Shown here in pieces: positions 63,501 to 64,000 of a stretch of 64,000 nucleotides of DNA. Source of the stretch: Aurantiacibacter suaedae. Lineage in GTDB: Bacteria; Pseudomonadota; Alphaproteobacteria; Sphingomonadales; Sphingomonadaceae. The DNA is taken from NCBI RefSeq assembly GCF_005434915.1, contig NZ_SKCG01000002.1:60852-124851 (forward strand). Reading direction: 5' to 3'. The position numbers and the translations under genes are program-made. How positions within the stretch are numbered: position 1 is the stretch's first letter; each line of letters starts with the position of its first letter. Under the pieces are notes generated by a model. The model was not told where the DNA came from, made no database searches, and was given only the letters and a program-made list of their open reading frames with translations.

Positions 63501-64000
63501 TGCTGAGCGTTCCTTCGTAGGCACGCCCGACCAGCCCGCCGACATAGAACTTTCCAGAGACCGCGCCGGTCGCATAGGCATTGCTGAGCGTTGAACGAGA
63601 GGCAATGCCGATCAACCCGCCGACATATTCCGATCCAGATATCGAACCGCCTTCCATGCCGACATGGGAGATGGTCGCGCCGTCGGTATAGCCGAACAGG
63701 CCGATGTAATTCTGAGAGGGACGATCAATCATCAGGCTGGAGATGACATGGCCCTGACCATCGAACTTGCCGGTGAAGTACCCAACATCGTCACCAATCG
63801 GCACGAAGCCCGCGCCGCTGTTCCAGTTCGCCGTATCGCTGGCGTCGATGTCCTTCGAGAGGGCATAGGTGCCGGCACGGTTGGTGTTCATGTCCTGCAG
63901 GTCCTGCAGGGTGTTCACCAGCATCCACGAGGTGAGCGTTCCGTTCGTGACATTGCCGCTAAAGTCGGTCGGGTTCGCATAGTCGGTCGGATTGTAATAG
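60574..64000 (-). CDS. Large GLUG/MBG-repeat surface protein, C-terminal part
   Basis: At least 1141 residues; the frame stays open past base 64000, so the true start lies outside and the ATG at 63924 is internal. The visible N-terminal part (YYNPTDYANPTDFSGNV, then SWMLVNTLQDLQDMN) is the type found in filamentous-haemagglutinin-like adhesins. Two blocks of GLUG repeats follow (nt about 63600-63080 and 62530-62180; unit VGGLVGYA..TISNAYATGAVSG). Then come MBG-type domains (nt about 61890-60890; units with ITPRALTV and YGDAIAG), a Pro-Glu linker, and a C-terminal end with two Cys (SFCEDGSC). Probably a large exported adhesin; a two-partner transporter gene is not in view. Confidence 0.85.
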   Translation of the reverse strand, partial: YYNPTDYANPTDFSGNVTNGTLTSWMLVNTLQDLQDMNTNRAGTYALSKDIDASDTANWNSGAGFVPIGDDVGYFTGKFDGQGHVISSLMIDRPSQNYIGLFGYTDGATISHVGMEGGSISGSEYVGGLIGIASRSTLSNAYATGAVSGKFYVGGLVGRAYEGTLSNVYATGAVSGQSVVGGLVGYAFGGTTISNVYATGVVSGEYDVGGLVGSAEDAMISNAYATGAVSGETTGGGLVGFASRGTTISNAYATGAVSGKFYVGGLVGAAEAAMISNAYATGAVSGQSDVGGLVGSAFNGTLSNSYWDSYSAGQANAIGTNVGATVTNVLAVTSDPSQSGAANYAFTQSAYANFDFTTDWFMIDGSTRPFGRWEYATEITNSHQLQLMAMDLAASYTLGTDIDLTETGAVTEGNAASYAGMWGSAGWSPVGDSSVRFTGTFDGQGHVISGLTIVRPSKSYIGLFGYAQGATISSVGMEGGEISGQSGVGGLVGYAFLGTLSNVYATGAVSGERSVGGLIGYDDNTTISNAYATGAVSARDVVGGLVGFVQFATISNAYATGAVSGQGVVGGLIGYASGGTISNAYATGAVSSRDAYVGGLIGVTEFGTVSNSYWDSYGTGQSEGIGYTFGATAIDNVSAVTSDPAQSAASNYAFNASAWSNFATGGVSDIDTVGGQDKVWRIYEGHTTPLLKAFMTRLEGTVSEKTVTYNGAEQSFTPTFASTDSYDESLILGLSGGVKGTNVGTYSLYSTQRGYDLVLTGSGALVIKPAAVTVTYTANAASSIYGDAISGVTGTATASGLQGSDTLAGVTTGTAAFVTKAGQTDNVGSYAINGSGLSAHSGNYTFTFVQADANAKALSITPRALTVTMKATSRTSIYGDAIAGLSGGVSVTGLVNGDELGGTGSWTTTANAKSDVGTYAINGSIIGANANYDITFVQAESNAKALTITPRALTVIYTANGTRMTVGGAVPALDGTVSGEGLVNGDTLSGTASWATPADSNSEVGSYAITGSGVGASDNYTVTEQQAQGNATALTVVNAGNPTPEPGPNPEPTPEPGPNPEPTPEPGPNPEPTPEPEPEPEPTPAPIISGPTPEITAGTLYGNLETGEGSLLGSGSFGENTQFGGQSGFESIESFCEDGSC
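60771..60860 (-). repeat. Three 30-bp tandem repeats coding for PEPTPEPGPN
   Basis: Three near-identical 30-bp units (GGCTCCGGAGTGGGCTCGGG..) in the surface-protein gene encode a Pro/Glu linker between the MBG domains and the C-terminus. Such units change number easily by slippage, so linker length probably varies between strains. Confidence 0.75.

Noticed and set aside
62180..63600. Regularly spaced repeats that resemble a CRISPR array
   Set aside because: The repeats are in frame, encode GLUG units about 27 residues apart and vary at synonymous positions; there are no cas genes.

Overview
The window is GC-rich alphaproteobacterial DNA. Gene content points to a sphingomonad (Sphingomonadaceae or Erythrobacteraceae; inferred from family resemblance, no search was run). 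The evidence is a chromosomal VirB-like locus followed by ppk-ppx, LigM-type tetrahydrofolate demethylation, lignostilbene-type oxygenases, a TonB receptor and typical sphingomonad intergenic repeats. It is a chromosomal segment with housekeeping genes at intervals (infA; rplA, rplK, nusG, secE). No insertion sequence, phage, CRISPR array, tRNA or rRNA was recognised.

Layout. 0-0.4 kb: a small TPR protein. 0.5-8.5 kb: a tightly packed type IV secretion-like operon on + (virB1, B2, B3, B4, B6, B9, B10, B11) with no recognisable virB5, virB7, virB8 or virD4. 8.6-12.7 kb: ppk, ppx and a basic protein. 12.7-24.3 kb: a carotenoid-oxygenase-family gene with a divergent SnoaL-like gene, a small lipoprotein, esterase, Zn alcohol dehydrogenase, aldehyde dehydrogenase, TonB receptor, secreted SnoaL-like protein, PQQ dehydrogenase with cytochrome domain, a 48-residue protein and infA.

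24.6-43.6 kb: an aromatic/phenylpropanoid catabolic region built of four divergent promoters. Each promoter carries one copy of the palindrome TAACNNNNGTTA, which I found nowhere else in the window. The flanking operons encode (i) NmrA-like reductase, PQQ dehydrogenase and aldehyde dehydrogenase against a tannase/feruloyl-esterase-family protein; (ii) SDR, p-cresol-methylhydroxylase/eugenol-hydroxylase-type flavoprotein, its cytochrome c and a Tat-signal protein against a duplicated NTF2-like protein and an aromatic-acid MFS transporter; (iii) a MarR regulator and SnoaL-like protein against a second carotenoid-oxygenase-family enzyme; (iv) GMC oxidoreductase, SnoaL-like, SDR and DUF3237 against another SnoaL-like protein. 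The MarR protein is the obvious candidate regulator.

43.7-53.2 kb: a one-carbon O-demethylation module. It has a MetE-core methyltransferase and an IclR regulator, a LigM/DesA-type demethylase with an alpha/beta hydrolase, and divergent metF-folD followed by a Baeyer-Villiger-type monooxygenase and a CinA-like protein. A second motif, TTCATNTATNCGAA, occurs in front of the MetE-like gene and in the hydrolase-ligM/metF promoter, suggesting IclR control. LigM would move methyl groups from methoxylated aromatics to tetrahydrofolate, and MetF and FolD would oxidise them.

53.3-64 kb: rplA and rplK, then a CPBP protease and an M20 amidohydrolase lying between rplK and nusG-secE. These are followed by an AGCS amino-acid symporter, two related genes for about 50-residue proteins, and the C-terminal part of a large GLUG/MBG-repeat surface protein that runs off the right edge.
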